From positions 1-64,000 of the forward strand of contig NZ_JACXYY010000003.1 of assembly GCF_014779665.1 (NCBI RefSeq): a stretch of DNA of 64,000 nucleotides, written 5' to 3'. Below, piece after piece: positions 36,284 to 47,506 of this stretch. Origin of the DNA: Nocardioides hwasunensis. Its GTDB lineage: Bacteria; Actinomycetota; Actinomycetes; Propionibacteriales; Nocardioidaceae. Each line of letters begins with the position of its first letter. The first letter of the stretch is position 1. The translations under genes were made by a program, and so were the position numbers. The notes beneath the pieces are model-generated. The model was given only the letters and a program-made list of their open reading frames with translations. It ran no database searches and had not been told where the DNA came from.

Positions 36284-37123
36284 TCACATCTCCTCGTGGG
36301 TCTCCGGGTCACCGCCGAAGAGCCGGCCGTCGTCCTCGGCGAGGCCGCTGATCGCACTCATCTCGGCGTCGGTGAGCTCGAAGCCGAAGACGTCGAGGTT
36401 CTGGGCCTGGCGCTGCGGGTCGGCGGACTTGGGGATCGGGAGCGAGCCGAGCTGCACGTGCCAGCGCAGGATCACCTGGCCGGGGGAGACGTCGTGGGAC
36501 CGGGCGGCCGCGGTCACGACGTCCTCGTCCAGGGGCGCGCGGCGCTTGCCCATCGGGCTCCAGGCCTCGGTGCGGATCCCCATCTGCTCGTGGACACCGC
36601 GCATGTGCTCCTGCGGGAACCGGGGGTGCAGCTCGACCTGGTTGACCGCCGGAGCGACGCCGGTGTCGTCGATGATGCGGCGCAGGTGCTCCTCGGTGAA
36701 GTTCGAGACGCCGATGGAGCGGACCAGCCCGTCCTTCTGCAGCTGCACCAGGGCGCGCCACGCCTCGACGTACGTCCCCTGAGAGGGGTTCGGCCAGTGG
36801 ATGAGGTGCAGGTCCGTGTGCTCGAGCCCCAGCCGGTCGAGCGATTCGCGCACGGAGGTGATGGCATCGTCGTACGCGTGGTGGCGGCCCGGGATCTTGC
36901 TGGCCACCAGCACCTCGTCGCGAGGGAGTCCGGACCGGCGGATCGCCTCGCCGACCTCGAACTCGTTCTCGTAGTTGACCGCGGTGTCGATGAGCCGGTA
37001 GCCCGTCTCGAGGGCGCTCACGATGGCCGACGTGCCGGCCTCGCCCTTGAGCGGATAGGTGCCGAAGCCGATCGCCGGGATCGTGGTGCCGTCGTTGAGG
37101 TCGTAGGTCGCGATGTCAGCCAT
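36284..37123 (-). CDS. Aldo/keto reductase
   Basis: 279 residues. The AKR tetrad can be placed: Asp and Tyr in LIDTAVNYENE (about 45-55), Lys in VLVASKIPGRHH (about 78), His in LHLIHWPNPSQGTYVEAW (about 109). Phosphate-binding residues for NADPH lie in PIPKSADPQRQAQNL. It is likely a broad-specificity carbonyl reductase of the 2,5-diketo-D-gluconate reductase type. ATG 37123 is preferred because the motif-bearing sequence starts there. Separate from the downstream lipoprotein gene by 25 bases. Confidence 0.85.
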   Translation of the reverse strand: MADIATYDLNDGTTIPAIGFGTYPLKGEAGTSAIVSALETGYRLIDTAVNYENEFEVGEAIRRSGLPRDEVLVASKIPGRHHAYDDAITSVRESLDRLGLEHTDLHLIHWPNPSQGTYVEAWRALVQLQKDGLVRSIGVSNFTEEHLRRIIDDTGVAPAVNQVELHPRFPQEHMRGVHEQMGIRTEAWSPMGKRRAPLDEDVVTAAARSHDVSPGQVILRWHVQLGSLPIPKSADPQRQAQNLDVFGFELTDAEMSAISGLAEDDGRLFGGDPETHEEM

Positions 37124-37145
37124 GCCCCCAACGTAGCCCCGCACG

Positions 37146-38861
37146 TCAGCGCTCGAGCCGGAGCTCCTGGGCGTCGATGAGGGACGAGGCCTGTGCGAGC
37201 GCGGCGGTGCTGTAGGCGCCGATGGCCCGCTCCTCGTGGAGGGCGTCGCGCATCAGCGACATGAACTGCCGTTGGAGCAGCATGCGCTGGGAGGCCTGGG
37301 TCAGCGCCTCCGGAGTGGTGTCACCGCCGAACTCGCGAGCCCGGTCGAGCCAGCCGAACATCTCCTCGGCCACGTTCGGGTCGATCTTCTGCCCGTCGAT
37401 CACGATCGCGTCCGTCGGACCGATGGAGGCGACCGCGGTGTCGCTGATGTCGCCCATCAGCTCGGCGACCTCGCTGCGCTGTCGGTCGGGATCGACGCCG
37501 GAGACGCCGAGCGCGCGGATGAGGAGGGGGAGGGTGCCACCGTAGATCAGGAGGGAGGCGACGGCCACGACGAAGGCCACCGTGATCAGCAGGGTGCGCT
37601 CGTCGACCTCGGTGCCGATGGTGAGCGCCGCGGCGAGCGTGACCACCCCGCGCATGCCGGCCCACGACAGCACGGCGCCGCCGCGAGCGGTGATCGGCTC
37701 GCTCTCCTGGTAGTCGACGTCGGCCTTGCCGCGCGCGACCCGACGACGGAACTGGGAGAGTCGCTGCTGGCCGCGCTCGGTCGCCGTGCGCGCGTTGCCC
37801 TTCTCCTCCATGGTGTCGACGCGGTCGCTGATCTGGTCGAGGCGCTCGCGCATGGCGTCGAGCTTGGGTTGCTGGCGACGAGCGCTGAGGACCTGCACGC
37901 CCACGAAGCCGACCCGCAGGACGGCCAGGAGGACGAAGACCACCGCCGCCAGCCCCAGCACCTCGGGGACGGTGCTGTTGGACTGGTCCAGGTCGCGCAG
38001 CAGTGACTCGAGCTGCAGTCCCATCAGCAGGAAGACGCCGTTCTCGATGAGGAACTGGAGGGTGAGCCAGTTCGTGCGCTCGGTGAGCCGTTCGCGCGCA
38101 CTGAACCTGCGAGGTGCGTGGTGACCGGTGACGAGGCCGGCGACCACCACCGCCACGACGCCCGAGGCCTCGGCCTCCTCGGCCGGCAGGAAGGCGAGGA
38201 ACGGGACGATGAAGCTGACCGCCGTCATCAGCACCGGGTCGGCCAGCTTGCTGCGCAGCCAGACGGTCGCGTGGCCCACGGCGTAGCCGATCACGAGCGC
38301 GAGCACCACGGCGCGCGCGAAGTCGAAGAGGGCGTCACCCAGGCTGAAGCCGGCGGTGATCGCGAGGAGCGCGGTGCGCAGCACCACCAGCGCCGACGCG
38401 TCGTTGAGCAGGCTCTCGCCCTCGAGGACCGTCATCAGGCGGTGGGGGAGTCCGAGCCGCTTGCCGATCGCGCTGGCGGCTACCGCGTCGGTGGGGCTGA
38501 CCACGGCGCCGAGGGCGACGCCCGCCGCGAACGAGACGTCGGGCGCGATGAGGTGGACCACGGCACCGACCGCGAGCGCCGACACGACCACCAGCGTGAC
38601 CGAGAGCCAGGTGATCATGCCGAAGCTGCGCCGGAGGTCGATGACCGGCACCTGCACGGCGGTCGCGTACAGCAGGGGTGGCAGCGCGCCGAGGAGGATC
38701 CAGTCGGGCTCGAGCTCGAAGTCGGGCGTGCCCGGGAGCAGGCTGAAGACGATGCCGACGACGAGGAGCACGAGGGGAGTGGCGATGCCGGTGCGTCTGG
38801 AGAGCACCGCCGCCACGACGATGGCCATCAGGGCAGCGATCGCGAGGGTGAGCAGTTCCAC
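37146..38861 (-). CDS. CPA1-family Na+/H+ antiporter
   Basis: 571 residues, about 11-12 membrane segments in the first 420 residues. The CPA1 ion-binding segment is clear: ALGAVVSPTDAVAASAI, followed by VLEGESLLNDASALVVLRTA. A hydrophilic insert (about 305-365, Gln/Arg/Glu-rich, with a probable short coiled coil) precedes the last membrane helices, and a cytoplasmic tail of about 130 residues follows. It exchanges Na+ (or K+) for H+. Single gene; the tail could be a regulatory domain. Confidence 0.85.
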   Translation of the reverse strand: MELLTLAIAALMAIVVAAVLSRRTGIATPLVLLVVGIVFSLLPGTPDFELEPDWILLGALPPLLYATAVQVPVIDLRRSFGMITWLSVTLVVVSALAVGAVVHLIAPDVSFAAGVALGAVVSPTDAVAASAIGKRLGLPHRLMTVLEGESLLNDASALVVLRTALLAITAGFSLGDALFDFARAVVLALVIGYAVGHATVWLRSKLADPVLMTAVSFIVPFLAFLPAEEAEASGVVAVVVAGLVTGHHAPRRFSARERLTERTNWLTLQFLIENGVFLLMGLQLESLLRDLDQSNSTVPEVLGLAAVVFVLLAVLRVGFVGVQVLSARRQQPKLDAMRERLDQISDRVDTMEEKGNARTATERGQQRLSQFRRRVARGKADVDYQESEPITARGGAVLSWAGMRGVVTLAAALTIGTEVDERTLLITVAFVVAVASLLIYGGTLPLLIRALGVSGVDPDRQRSEVAELMGDISDTAVASIGPTDAIVIDGQKIDPNVAEEMFGWLDRAREFGGDTTPEALTQASQRMLLQRQFMSLMRDALHEERAIGAYSTAALAQASSLIDAQELRLER

Positions 38862-39093
38862 GAGGTCAGGTTAGGGCGCGCGGCGACGTCTCACCTGGCG
38901 AGACCCCTCGGACGGCCGACCGCGAGGAGGTCCGCCGCGCGTGTGACCAGCGTCAACGGGCGTTCTCGGGGTCGGTGGTCCGTGGGGTTTGTCAGGGACC
39001 GGGCGAATTGCGGTGTTGGCGTGCCCCGCAGGCGGTTCCTACGGTCGGGTGGCCTGGCCACGCGCCTTCGTCCATCCACTCGGGAGGATCACG

Positions 39094-39675
39094 ATGAACA
39101 CCTCGACCACGCCGTCCGACGCGAGCTCCACGAGACTGCGGCACGGCATCGGCCTCGCGGTCGCCACGATGGCCGGGGCCGTCCTGGTGCCGGCGGCGCT
39201 GAGCAGCCCGGCGTCCGCGCACGGGTGGATCACCTCGCCGCCGAGCCGGCAGGACAGCTGTGCGAGCGGGGCGACGTCGTTCGACTGCGGCCCCATCAGC
39301 TACGAACCGCAGAGCGTCGAGGCGCCGCAGGGTGCGACCTCCTGCAGCGGAGGGAGCCAGTACGCCATCCTCGACGACAGCTCGCTGCCGTGGCCGGTCA
39401 CCGACGTCGGCCAGACCGTCACCCTCCAGTGGCGGCTCACGGCGGCGCACCGCACCTCGACCTGGGAGTACTTCGTCGACGGCGAGCTCCACGAGACAGT
39501 CGACCAGGGCAACACCCAGCCCCCGTCGGACGTGAGTCACACCATCAGCGGCCTGACGCCCGGTCGCCACACGATCCTGGCCCGGTGGAACGTCGCCGAC
39601 ACCGTGAACGCCTTCTACAGCTGCGTCGACGTCAACGTCGGCACCGGCGTGGGCAACGGCCTGGAGAACGACTGA
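39094..39675 (+). CDS. AA10 lytic polysaccharide monooxygenase (chitin-active type)
   Basis: 193 residues. The signal peptide ends SASAHG (cleavage before His43), making His43 the N-terminal residue of the mature enzyme. The second copper ligand is His119 in LTAAHRTSTWEYFVDG. These two histidines form the copper brace. Four cysteines give likely disulfides. There is no carbohydrate-binding module or C-terminal extension, so this is a single-domain form. It oxidatively cleaves chitin or cellulose with O2 or H2O2. GGGAGGA site 7 bases before ATG 39094. Monocistronic. Confidence 0.85.
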   Translation: MNTSTTPSDASSTRLRHGIGLAVATMAGAVLVPAALSSPASAHGWITSPPSRQDSCASGATSFDCGPISYEPQSVEAPQGATSCSGGSQYAILDDSSLPWPVTDVGQTVTLQWRLTAAHRTSTWEYFVDGELHETVDQGNTQPPSDVSHTISGLTPGRHTILARWNVADTVNAFYSCVDVNVGTGVGNGLEND

Positions 39676-39754
39676 GTCGACCTGATAGACATCCTCGACG
39701 AGGCAGCCGGACACGCCCGGCTGCACGGACTCCGCACGTGAGACGAGGACGAGG

Positions 39755-40864
39755 GTGCCGCAGCTGCATGACGAGACGGGGGAGGAGACGTACGCCGTCC
39801 TCGACGGCTTACGGCTCCACGACCCCTCCCGGCGGGGCTTCGCCTCGGACAACAGCTCGGGAGTGCACCCCGAAGTGCTCCGGGCCCTCGCGCAGGCCAA
39901 CGGCGGCCACCAGCCGGCGTACGGCGCCGACGTCTACACGCAGCGCCTGCAGGCCGAGCTGGCGGACGTTTTCGGAGTGGACGTCGACATCTTCGCGGTG
40001 TTCAACGGGACCGGCGCCAACGTGCTGGCCCTGCAGGCGCTGCTGCCGCGGTGGGGCGCGGTCGTGTGTGCGCGCACGGCCCACATCAACGTCGACGAGA
40101 ACGGTGCTCCCGAGCGCGTCGGCGGGATGAAGCTGCTGCCGGTGGAGACGCCGGACGGCAAGCTCACGCCCGAGCTCCTCGATCGGGAGGCCTGGGGGTG
40201 GGGCGACGAGCACCGCGCGCAGCCGCTGGCCGTCTCGATCACCCAGACCACCGAGCTGGGCACCTGCTACCGCCCGGACGAGATCGCTGACCTGGCCGCG
40301 CACGCGCACGAGCTGGGCATGAAGGTCCACGTGGACGGTGCCCGCCTGGCGAACGCGGCCGCCTGGCTCGACGTACCCGTGCGGGCCTTCACCGCCGACG
40401 CCGGTGTCGACATCCTGACCTGGGGCGGCACCAAGAACGGCCTGGTGTTCGGTGAGTGCGTGGTGTCCTTCGACCCGGGGCTCGGTGAGTCCCTGCGCTA
40501 CCTGCGCAAGATGGACATGCAGCTCGCGTCGAAGTCACGGTTCGTGGCGGCGCAGCTCCTCGCGATGCTGGACGACGACCTGTGGTTGCGCTCGGCCCGC
40601 CACGCCAACGCGATGGCGACCCGCCTGCGGCGTGGGGTCGACCTCCTGCCGGCCGTCGAGGTGACGCAGCCGACGCAGAGCAACGGGGTCTTCGCGATCC
40701 TGCCGCCGGGCGTGGCGGACCGCCTGCGGCAGCGGTTCGCGTTCCACGACTGGGACGCCGCCCGGCGCGAGGTGCGCTGGATGTGCTCGTTCGACACGAC
40801 CGAGCAGGACGTCGACGACTTCCTGGCGGCGCTCGAGGAGGAGCTGGTGCGTGACGGGGGATGA
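39755..40864 (+). CDS. Low-specificity L-threonine aldolase family (beta-eliminating lyase)
   Basis: 369 residues, fold-type I PLP enzyme. The Schiff-base lysine is in DILTWGGTKNGLVFGE (about 230); the aromatic stacking region is NGTGANVLAL (about 88); conserved KVHVDGARLANAAAW follows. Threonine aldolases cleave L-Thr or L-allo-Thr to glycine and acetaldehyde, which would feed the glycine cleavage system encoded at 12-18 kb. The substrate stereochemistry cannot be read from sequence. GTG start; GAGGG site upstream. Confidence 0.8.
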   Translation: MPQLHDETGEETYAVLDGLRLHDPSRRGFASDNSSGVHPEVLRALAQANGGHQPAYGADVYTQRLQAELADVFGVDVDIFAVFNGTGANVLALQALLPRWGAVVCARTAHINVDENGAPERVGGMKLLPVETPDGKLTPELLDREAWGWGDEHRAQPLAVSITQTTELGTCYRPDEIADLAAHAHELGMKVHVDGARLANAAAWLDVPVRAFTADAGVDILTWGGTKNGLVFGECVVSFDPGLGESLRYLRKMDMQLASKSRFVAAQLLAMLDDDLWLRSARHANAMATRLRRGVDLLPAVEVTQPTQSNGVFAILPPGVADRLRQRFAFHDWDAARREVRWMCSFDTTEQDVDDFLAALEEELVRDGG

Positions 40865-40881
40865 GGCGAGCCGCCTAACCG

Positions 40882-40926
40882 TATCGGCGAACTCACGGAT
40901 AATGACATAATGTCAGTTATCGGCGA
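40882..40926. promoter_or_regulatory. Palindromic operator with flanking direct repeats
   Basis: TGACATAATGTCA (40903-40915) is a perfect 13-bp palindrome, AT-rich in a GC-rich genome. It is flanked by TATCGGCGA at 40882-40890 and again at 40918-40926. This looks like a repressor site and promoter for the damaged gene that starts at 40942. Confidence 0.5.
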
Positions 40927-40941
40927 TATGGTCAGGCAGGA

Positions 40942-41357
40942 ATGAGGCGCGCTGACATCGTGGAGCCCCTGAGCCATCCGGTGACCCAGGAGCTCCACGG
41001 TCTGCTGTCGTCACGGATCTGTTGGTTCCGGCGCGCGCCAACGTGCCCACGTCGATCCGGCAGAACGGGGTGCCGGTGCGCCACTCACCCGTCGCCGACC
41101 TCGACGCGGTCCTCGAGGCGTGGCTGGCCGAGAACGCGGAGGGCACGGCGGTGGTGATCTCCGCGAGAGACGACCGAGCCGGGCTGCGGTCCGGGGCACG
41201 GGTGCGGTGGCTCCCGCCCGAGCTGGCGAAGGGTCTCGAGTTCGACCTCGTCGTCCTGGTCGAGCCGGAGACCTTCGGCGGCGGCATCACCGGCGCCGTC
41301 GACCGCTACGTCGCGATGACCCGCGCCACCCAGCAGCTCGTGGTGCTCACCGACTGA
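40942..41357 (+). pseudogene. Deletion scar: short N-terminal remnant joined to a HelD-type helicase C-terminus
   Basis: From ATG 40942 about 20 codons (MRRADIVEPLSHPVTQELHG) resemble the start of small flavin-binding (PPOX-like) proteins. From about 41001, in a different frame, the sequence is the C-terminus of a UvrD/HelD-like helicase: RWLPPELAKGLEFDLVVLVE (motif V-like) and AVDRYVAMTRATQQLVVLTD (motif VI). The helicase part is about 110 residues of an expected 700 or more and has no ATPase core. The junction lies between about 40980 and 41025. The helicase identity is firm; the N-terminal identity is weak. Confidence 0.65.
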
Positions 41358-41421
41358 CCTGGCGGCCGACGGGCACCCGAGGGGTGTGTCGGCCGCACGG
41401 CCGGTCCGCGACCATCGTGCG

Positions 41422-42213
41422 ATGCCCGAGGGACACACGATCCACCGCCTCGCCCGCCGCCACGCCCGGCTGCTCGGCGGACACCACGTGTCCGCCGACA
41501 GTCCGCAGGGGCGCTTCGAGGACGGCGCCGCGCTGCTGGACGGCCGCCAGCTCGCGGCGACGGACGCCTGGGGCAAGCACCTGTTCCACCGCTACGACGA
41601 CCTGTGGCTGCACGTCCACCTCGGTCTCTACGGCAAGTTCCGCGACGGGTCGCTCCCCGCTCCACTCCCCCGCGGCGCGCTCCGGCTCCGGCTGCTCGGC
41701 GGCGGCCACTGGCTCGAGCTGCGCGGCCCCACGGCCTGCGAGGTGCTGACCGACGAGGAGAGGACGCTGGTCCTGGGCCGGCTCGGCCCCGATCCGCTGC
41801 GTCGGCGGCCCGACGTGGACGCCTTCGTCGCTCGTGTGCTGCGCAGCCGCGCGCCGATCGCCACGCTCCTCATGGACCAGTCCGTCGTGGCAGGCGTCGG
41901 CAACATCTACCGCGCCGAGGTGCTGTTCCGACAGCGCCTCGACCCGTTCCGTCCCGGGCGCGAGCACGACTCGGCCGTCCTCCACGCGGTGTGGGACGAC
42001 CTCGTCGTGCTGCTGCGTGCCGGTGTGCGGGCCGGGCGCATCGTCACCACCCTGCCCGCCGACCGTGAGCGCCCCGCCGGTCGTCCACTCAGGGTCGACG
42101 CGCACTACGTCTACGGACGCTCCGAGCTCCCCTGTCGCATCTGCGGGACTCCCGTCGTGGACGCCCAGATCGCCGCCCGCCGGCTCTTCTGGTGCCCGGT
42201 CTGCCAGGCCTGA
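41422..42213 (+). CDS. nei: Fpg/Nei-family DNA glycosylase
   Basis: 263 residues. The catalytic N-terminus is MPEGHT (Pro2 nucleophile, Glu3). The H2TH domain contains VGNIYRAEVLFRQRLDP (about 155-171). The C-terminal zinc finger has two CxxC pairs: CRICGTPV and CPVCQA. MPEGH rather than MPELPE marks the Nei (endonuclease VIII) branch, which removes oxidised pyrimidines. ATG 41422 is required because Pro2 must follow Met. Tail-to-tail with the UvrA-like gene (9-base gap). Confidence 0.92.
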   Translation: MPEGHTIHRLARRHARLLGGHHVSADSPQGRFEDGAALLDGRQLAATDAWGKHLFHRYDDLWLHVHLGLYGKFRDGSLPAPLPRGALRLRLLGGGHWLELRGPTACEVLTDEERTLVLGRLGPDPLRRRPDVDAFVARVLRSRAPIATLLMDQSVVAGVGNIYRAEVLFRQRLDPFRPGREHDSAVLHAVWDDLVVLLRAGVRAGRIVTTLPADRERPAGRPLRVDAHYVYGRSELPCRICGTPVVDAQIAARRLFWCPVCQA

Positions 42214-42222
42214 CGCCTGCCG

Positions 42223-44586
<2,364 letters not shown>

Positions 44587-44727
44587 CGCTGCGCGTCTCC
44601 TGGGTGTCTCGTCCGCCCGCTGGCGCGGGCAATCCTGCCACCACGACGAACGGGGGGCACCCGGTGTGACCGGCCACCTCCGTGGGGATGGGGCAGGAGG
44701 TTTGGCGCGCGTGCCAGTGTCGAGGCC

Positions 44728-45234
44728 ATGACGACTCACGACGACCAGCACCACGACCAGCACGAGGACCAGATCGGCACCGTCGCCGAGATCATGAAGG
44801 ACACCCGCATCGCGGTGCTCACCTACCTCGCAGGCGACGGCTCGCTCGTCTCCACCCCGATGGGCACCCAGGACTTCGAGCACCCGGGCACCGTGTGGTT
44901 CCTGACCGAGCGCGACACCGACAAGGTGCGGGCGATCCAGGCCGACCCGCGGGTCAACGTGGCCTATGCCAGCGACGAGGGCTGGGTGTCCCTCACCGGC
45001 ACCGCCCGCGTCAACGAGGACCGCGAGAAGCTGAAGCAGCTGTGGGACCTGTCGGCCGGGGCGTTCATGACCGGCGGCCCGGAGGACGAGTCCAACGTGC
45101 TGCTCGAGGTCACCGGCACCTCCGCGGAGTACTGGGACACCCCCGGCAAGGTCACCTCGGTCATCGAGATCGCCAAGGGTCTCGTCGGCCGCGGCACGCC
45201 CGACCTGGGCGACAACGACACCGTCGCGCTCTGA
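44728..45234 (+). CDS. Pyridoxamine 5'-phosphate oxidase family (general stress) protein
   Basis: 168 residues. A His/Asp/Gln-rich start (about 4-16) precedes a PPOX-like split-barrel (about 20-150): RIAVLTYLAGDGSLVSTPMG, GTVWFLTERDTDKVRAI, ANVAYASDEGWVSLTGTA-like segments. Family members bind FMN, F420 or heme; this belongs to the general-stress-protein group (GsP26-like), where FMN binding is common. The His-rich start might bind metal. ATG 44728; the frame is open upstream through an unrelated region. It precedes the SRPBCC gene by 10 bases. Confidence 0.8.
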   Translation: MTTHDDQHHDQHEDQIGTVAEIMKDTRIAVLTYLAGDGSLVSTPMGTQDFEHPGTVWFLTERDTDKVRAIQADPRVNVAYASDEGWVSLTGTARVNEDREKLKQLWDLSAGAFMTGGPEDESNVLLEVTGTSAEYWDTPGKVTSVIEIAKGLVGRGTPDLGDNDTVAL

Positions 45235-45244
45235 GAGGCGTCCG

Positions 45245-46045
45245 GTGCTCGTCGAGGCGCACGGACCGGCCAGCGCCGATGAGGCGTGGCGACGGTTCAC
45301 CACCCCCGCCACGTGGCCGGTCTGGGCGCCACTGATCCGCGGGGTCGACGCCTCCGACGAGCACCTCGAGGTCGGCACCGCCGGGCGTGTGCACGGACCC
45401 GCAGGTGTCGCAGTGGACTTCGAGGTCACCCGTCTCGACGCGGAGCTGCGCTCCTGGTCCTGGCGCGTCGGGCGGGGGCCCGTCACCACGGTCATGGATC
45501 ATCACGTGGTGGCCGCCGCCGGTGTCGGTTGCCGGGCGTTCCTGCGGGTTCCAGGTCCGTCCGCGACCCTGCTCCAGCCCTACCGGCTCCCCGCGGCCGC
45601 GGCGCTTCGCGGACTGGTGCGCGACCGCAACGGGCTCGGCGCGCCTGAGGAGAGCGTCGCGACCTTCGACTTCGCCTTCGCCCCGTCGTACGCCGCTGCC
45701 GCGCGGCCGTTCGGCATCACACCGCGCACGACCACCGTCGAGGTCGGGCCCGCGTGGCTCTACGTGCGCTACGGGCCGTGGCGGCTGGTCACGCCGCGCG
45801 CCAACATCGCCTCCACCGAGGTGACGGGTGGCTTCGCCTGGCCGAAGACGGCCGGACCGCCCCACCTGTCGTTCGCCGACCGCGGGATCTCCTTCACCAC
45901 CAACGGCGAGCGTGCCGTCTGCCTCACCTTCCACGAACCTGTGTCCGCCATCGACCCCACAGCATCGATCACGCACCCCAACGCGACCGTCTCGGTCGCG
46001 GACCCCGAGGGGCTCGCTGATGCGCTCGGAGCACCGGCGACGTAG
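45245..46045 (+). CDS. SRPBCC-domain protein with a second C-terminal domain
   Basis: 266 residues. The first part (about 1-128) is a polyketide-cyclase/START-like SRPBCC domain (ATWPVWAPLIRGVDAS and LDAELRSWSWRVGRGP). The second part (about 135-262) is separate, with a repeated strand pattern around VEVGPAWLYVRYGPWRLVTP and STEVTGGFAWPKTAGPPHLS. I do not assign it to a named family. A hydrophobic ligand is likely for the first part. GTG start 10 bases after the PPOX gene, so probably in its operon. Confidence 0.65.
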   Translation: MLVEAHGPASADEAWRRFTTPATWPVWAPLIRGVDASDEHLEVGTAGRVHGPAGVAVDFEVTRLDAELRSWSWRVGRGPVTTVMDHHVVAAAGVGCRAFLRVPGPSATLLQPYRLPAAAALRGLVRDRNGLGAPEESVATFDFAFAPSYAAAARPFGITPRTTTVEVGPAWLYVRYGPWRLVTPRANIASTEVTGGFAWPKTAGPPHLSFADRGISFTTNGERAVCLTFHEPVSAIDPTASITHPNATVSVADPEGLADALGAPAT

Positions 46046-46049
46046 TGCC

Positions 46050-47159
46050 TCAGCCTCGCGACACCGCGAGGCCCAGCCACGCGGCCAGCGCCCTCAGCTC
46101 GCGGTCGACCCGCCGACGGCGGGCCTTCGACCACTCACCGTCCTCGTGGATCGCGTCCACCACGAGCACGCCGGCATCGCGGTCCGCAGTCGCGTCGATC
46201 TTGCCGACGAGCTCGTCCCCGTCGAGGACGGGCATCGCCCAGTAGCCCCACTGTCGCTTGGCGGCAGGCTTGTACATCTCCAGCTGGTAGTCGAACCCGA
46301 AGAGCTCCTCCATCCGCAACCGGTCGAACACCAGCCGGTCCAACGGCGAGAGGATCGCGGCGCGGCCCTCGAACGACCCGAGGTCGTCGAGGCGGTCCGG
46401 GTCCACGCGCCAGGTCCCCCGCACGCCGTCGACGCGGGCCGCGACGCCCGTGCCGCGCACGTCGTAGGGCTCCTCCCACGCCTCGAGCGCCCGCGGCCGC
46501 GCGACACCGAGCGCGCGCAGCCGGCGCGCCGCCAACGTGTGGTGGGCCTCCTCGGCGGGCACGGCGGGATCACCCGGGTGGATTCGCTCGGCCAGGTCCC
46601 ACCGTCGCTCCCGACCCTCGCGTGAGGCCACCGCCACCTCACCGCGCGACTCGAGGCACTCGAGCAGCTTCATGACGCTCTTGTTGTTGGTCCACCCGCT
46701 CGAGCGCCACGGCACCTCGCAGGTGTCCGGGAGGTCGCGCGCCGCCGTGGGCCCCTCCGCGCGCAGGAAGGCCAGGACGTCGCGCCGGCAGTCGTCGTTG
46801 GCTGCGACCCAGTCCCGGACGTCCTCCTGCCACTCCTTCAGCGGCGGCTCACCCGGCCAGGCGGCCATGTCGGCGGCGAACAGGGCGATGTCCTCGCTCG
46901 GCCGGAGCATGGCCTTGTGCTCGACGAGGGCGCCGTTGCCCACGAGCTCCTCGAGGTCCTCGGGCTCGAAGCGGTCGCCGATCCGGCTCCACAGGGCGAG
47001 GTCGACGTGCGGGGCGACGACCCGGGTCAGGTCGACCTGCAGGAAGCCGAGGCGACGCACCGTCTCGAGGACGTCGGTGGGACGACGTGCGTCGAGCAGC
47101 TGGGCCCGTACGGCGATCCGGCGCGCCTGCGCCGGGGACAGCACGAGGTCGTCAGCCAT
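46050..47159 (-). CDS. AlkZ/YcaQ-like winged-helix protein (HTH_42)
   Basis: 369 residues. The family's N-terminal region (LGFLQVDLTRVVAPHVDLAL, about 37-56) contains the catalytic-type Q-x-D motif, and the C-terminal part shows FGFDYQLEMYKPAAKRQWGY. YcaQ/AlkZ proteins are tandem winged-helix DNA glycosylases that unhook DNA crosslinks or remove bulky alkyl adducts, such as azinomycin self-resistance. Whether this member is active is not certain. Neighbours Nei and the UvrA-like protein fit DNA repair. ATG 47159. Confidence 0.7.
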   Translation of the reverse strand: MADDLVLSPAQARRIAVRAQLLDARRPTDVLETVRRLGFLQVDLTRVVAPHVDLALWSRIGDRFEPEDLEELVGNGALVEHKAMLRPSEDIALFAADMAAWPGEPPLKEWQEDVRDWVAANDDCRRDVLAFLRAEGPTAARDLPDTCEVPWRSSGWTNNKSVMKLLECLESRGEVAVASREGRERRWDLAERIHPGDPAVPAEEAHHTLAARRLRALGVARPRALEAWEEPYDVRGTGVAARVDGVRGTWRVDPDRLDDLGSFEGRAAILSPLDRLVFDRLRMEELFGFDYQLEMYKPAAKRQWGYWAMPVLDGDELVGKIDATADRDAGVLVVDAIHEDGEWSKARRRRVDRELRALAAWLGLAVSRG

Positions 47160-47307
47160 GGGGCGATCCTAGGTGGAACCTGCGCCTGCATGACCGGGCC
47201 AGGCCGGCATGGCCCGATCGGGTGGTTCATGCCCCAGATCAGGCAATCCTGACGTGGTTCGGTCCCCGGCTCGCCCATCCGGTGCCACCCTCGAGGACGA
47301 ACAACCA

Positions 47308-47327
47308 GTGAACGGGAAGACGTTCAC
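47308..47327. promoter_or_regulatory. Palindrome upstream of the Cys-rich small protein
   Basis: Perfect 7-bp arms GTGAACG (47308-47314) and CGTTCAC (47321-47327) around GGAAGA, 33 bases before the ATG at 47360. Likely an operator. Confidence 0.45.
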
Positions 47328-47359
47328 CTCTCGGATCACCAAGCTGTGGGGGCTTCACC

Positions 47360-47506
47360 ATGTGGGACACCGTCGAGACCAGCAGGGAGCACCTCTCGCA
47401 CGACCTGCCGTGCACCGGGTGCGGCCACGGCCGGCACACCTACCTGCCGTGCTCGGACACGTGCGACTGCGCGCACGGCCGCGACCGCGTGCTCAGCGCC
47501 GTCTGA
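47360..47506 (+). CDS. Cys/His-rich 48-residue protein
   Basis: Contains five cysteines and several histidines in LPCTGCGHGRHTYLPCSDTC followed by DCAHGRD. The spacing (C-x2-C, C-x3-C-x-C, interspersed His) suggests a small zinc or redox-binding fold. No family recognised. ATG 47360, 33 bases after a palindrome. The end overlaps the phoD 3' end by 14 bases, tail to tail. Too short for most gene finders, but its Cys pattern is not random in this composition. Confidence 0.55.
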   Translation: MWDTVETSREHLSHDLPCTGCGHGRHTYLPCSDTCDCAHGRDRVLSAV

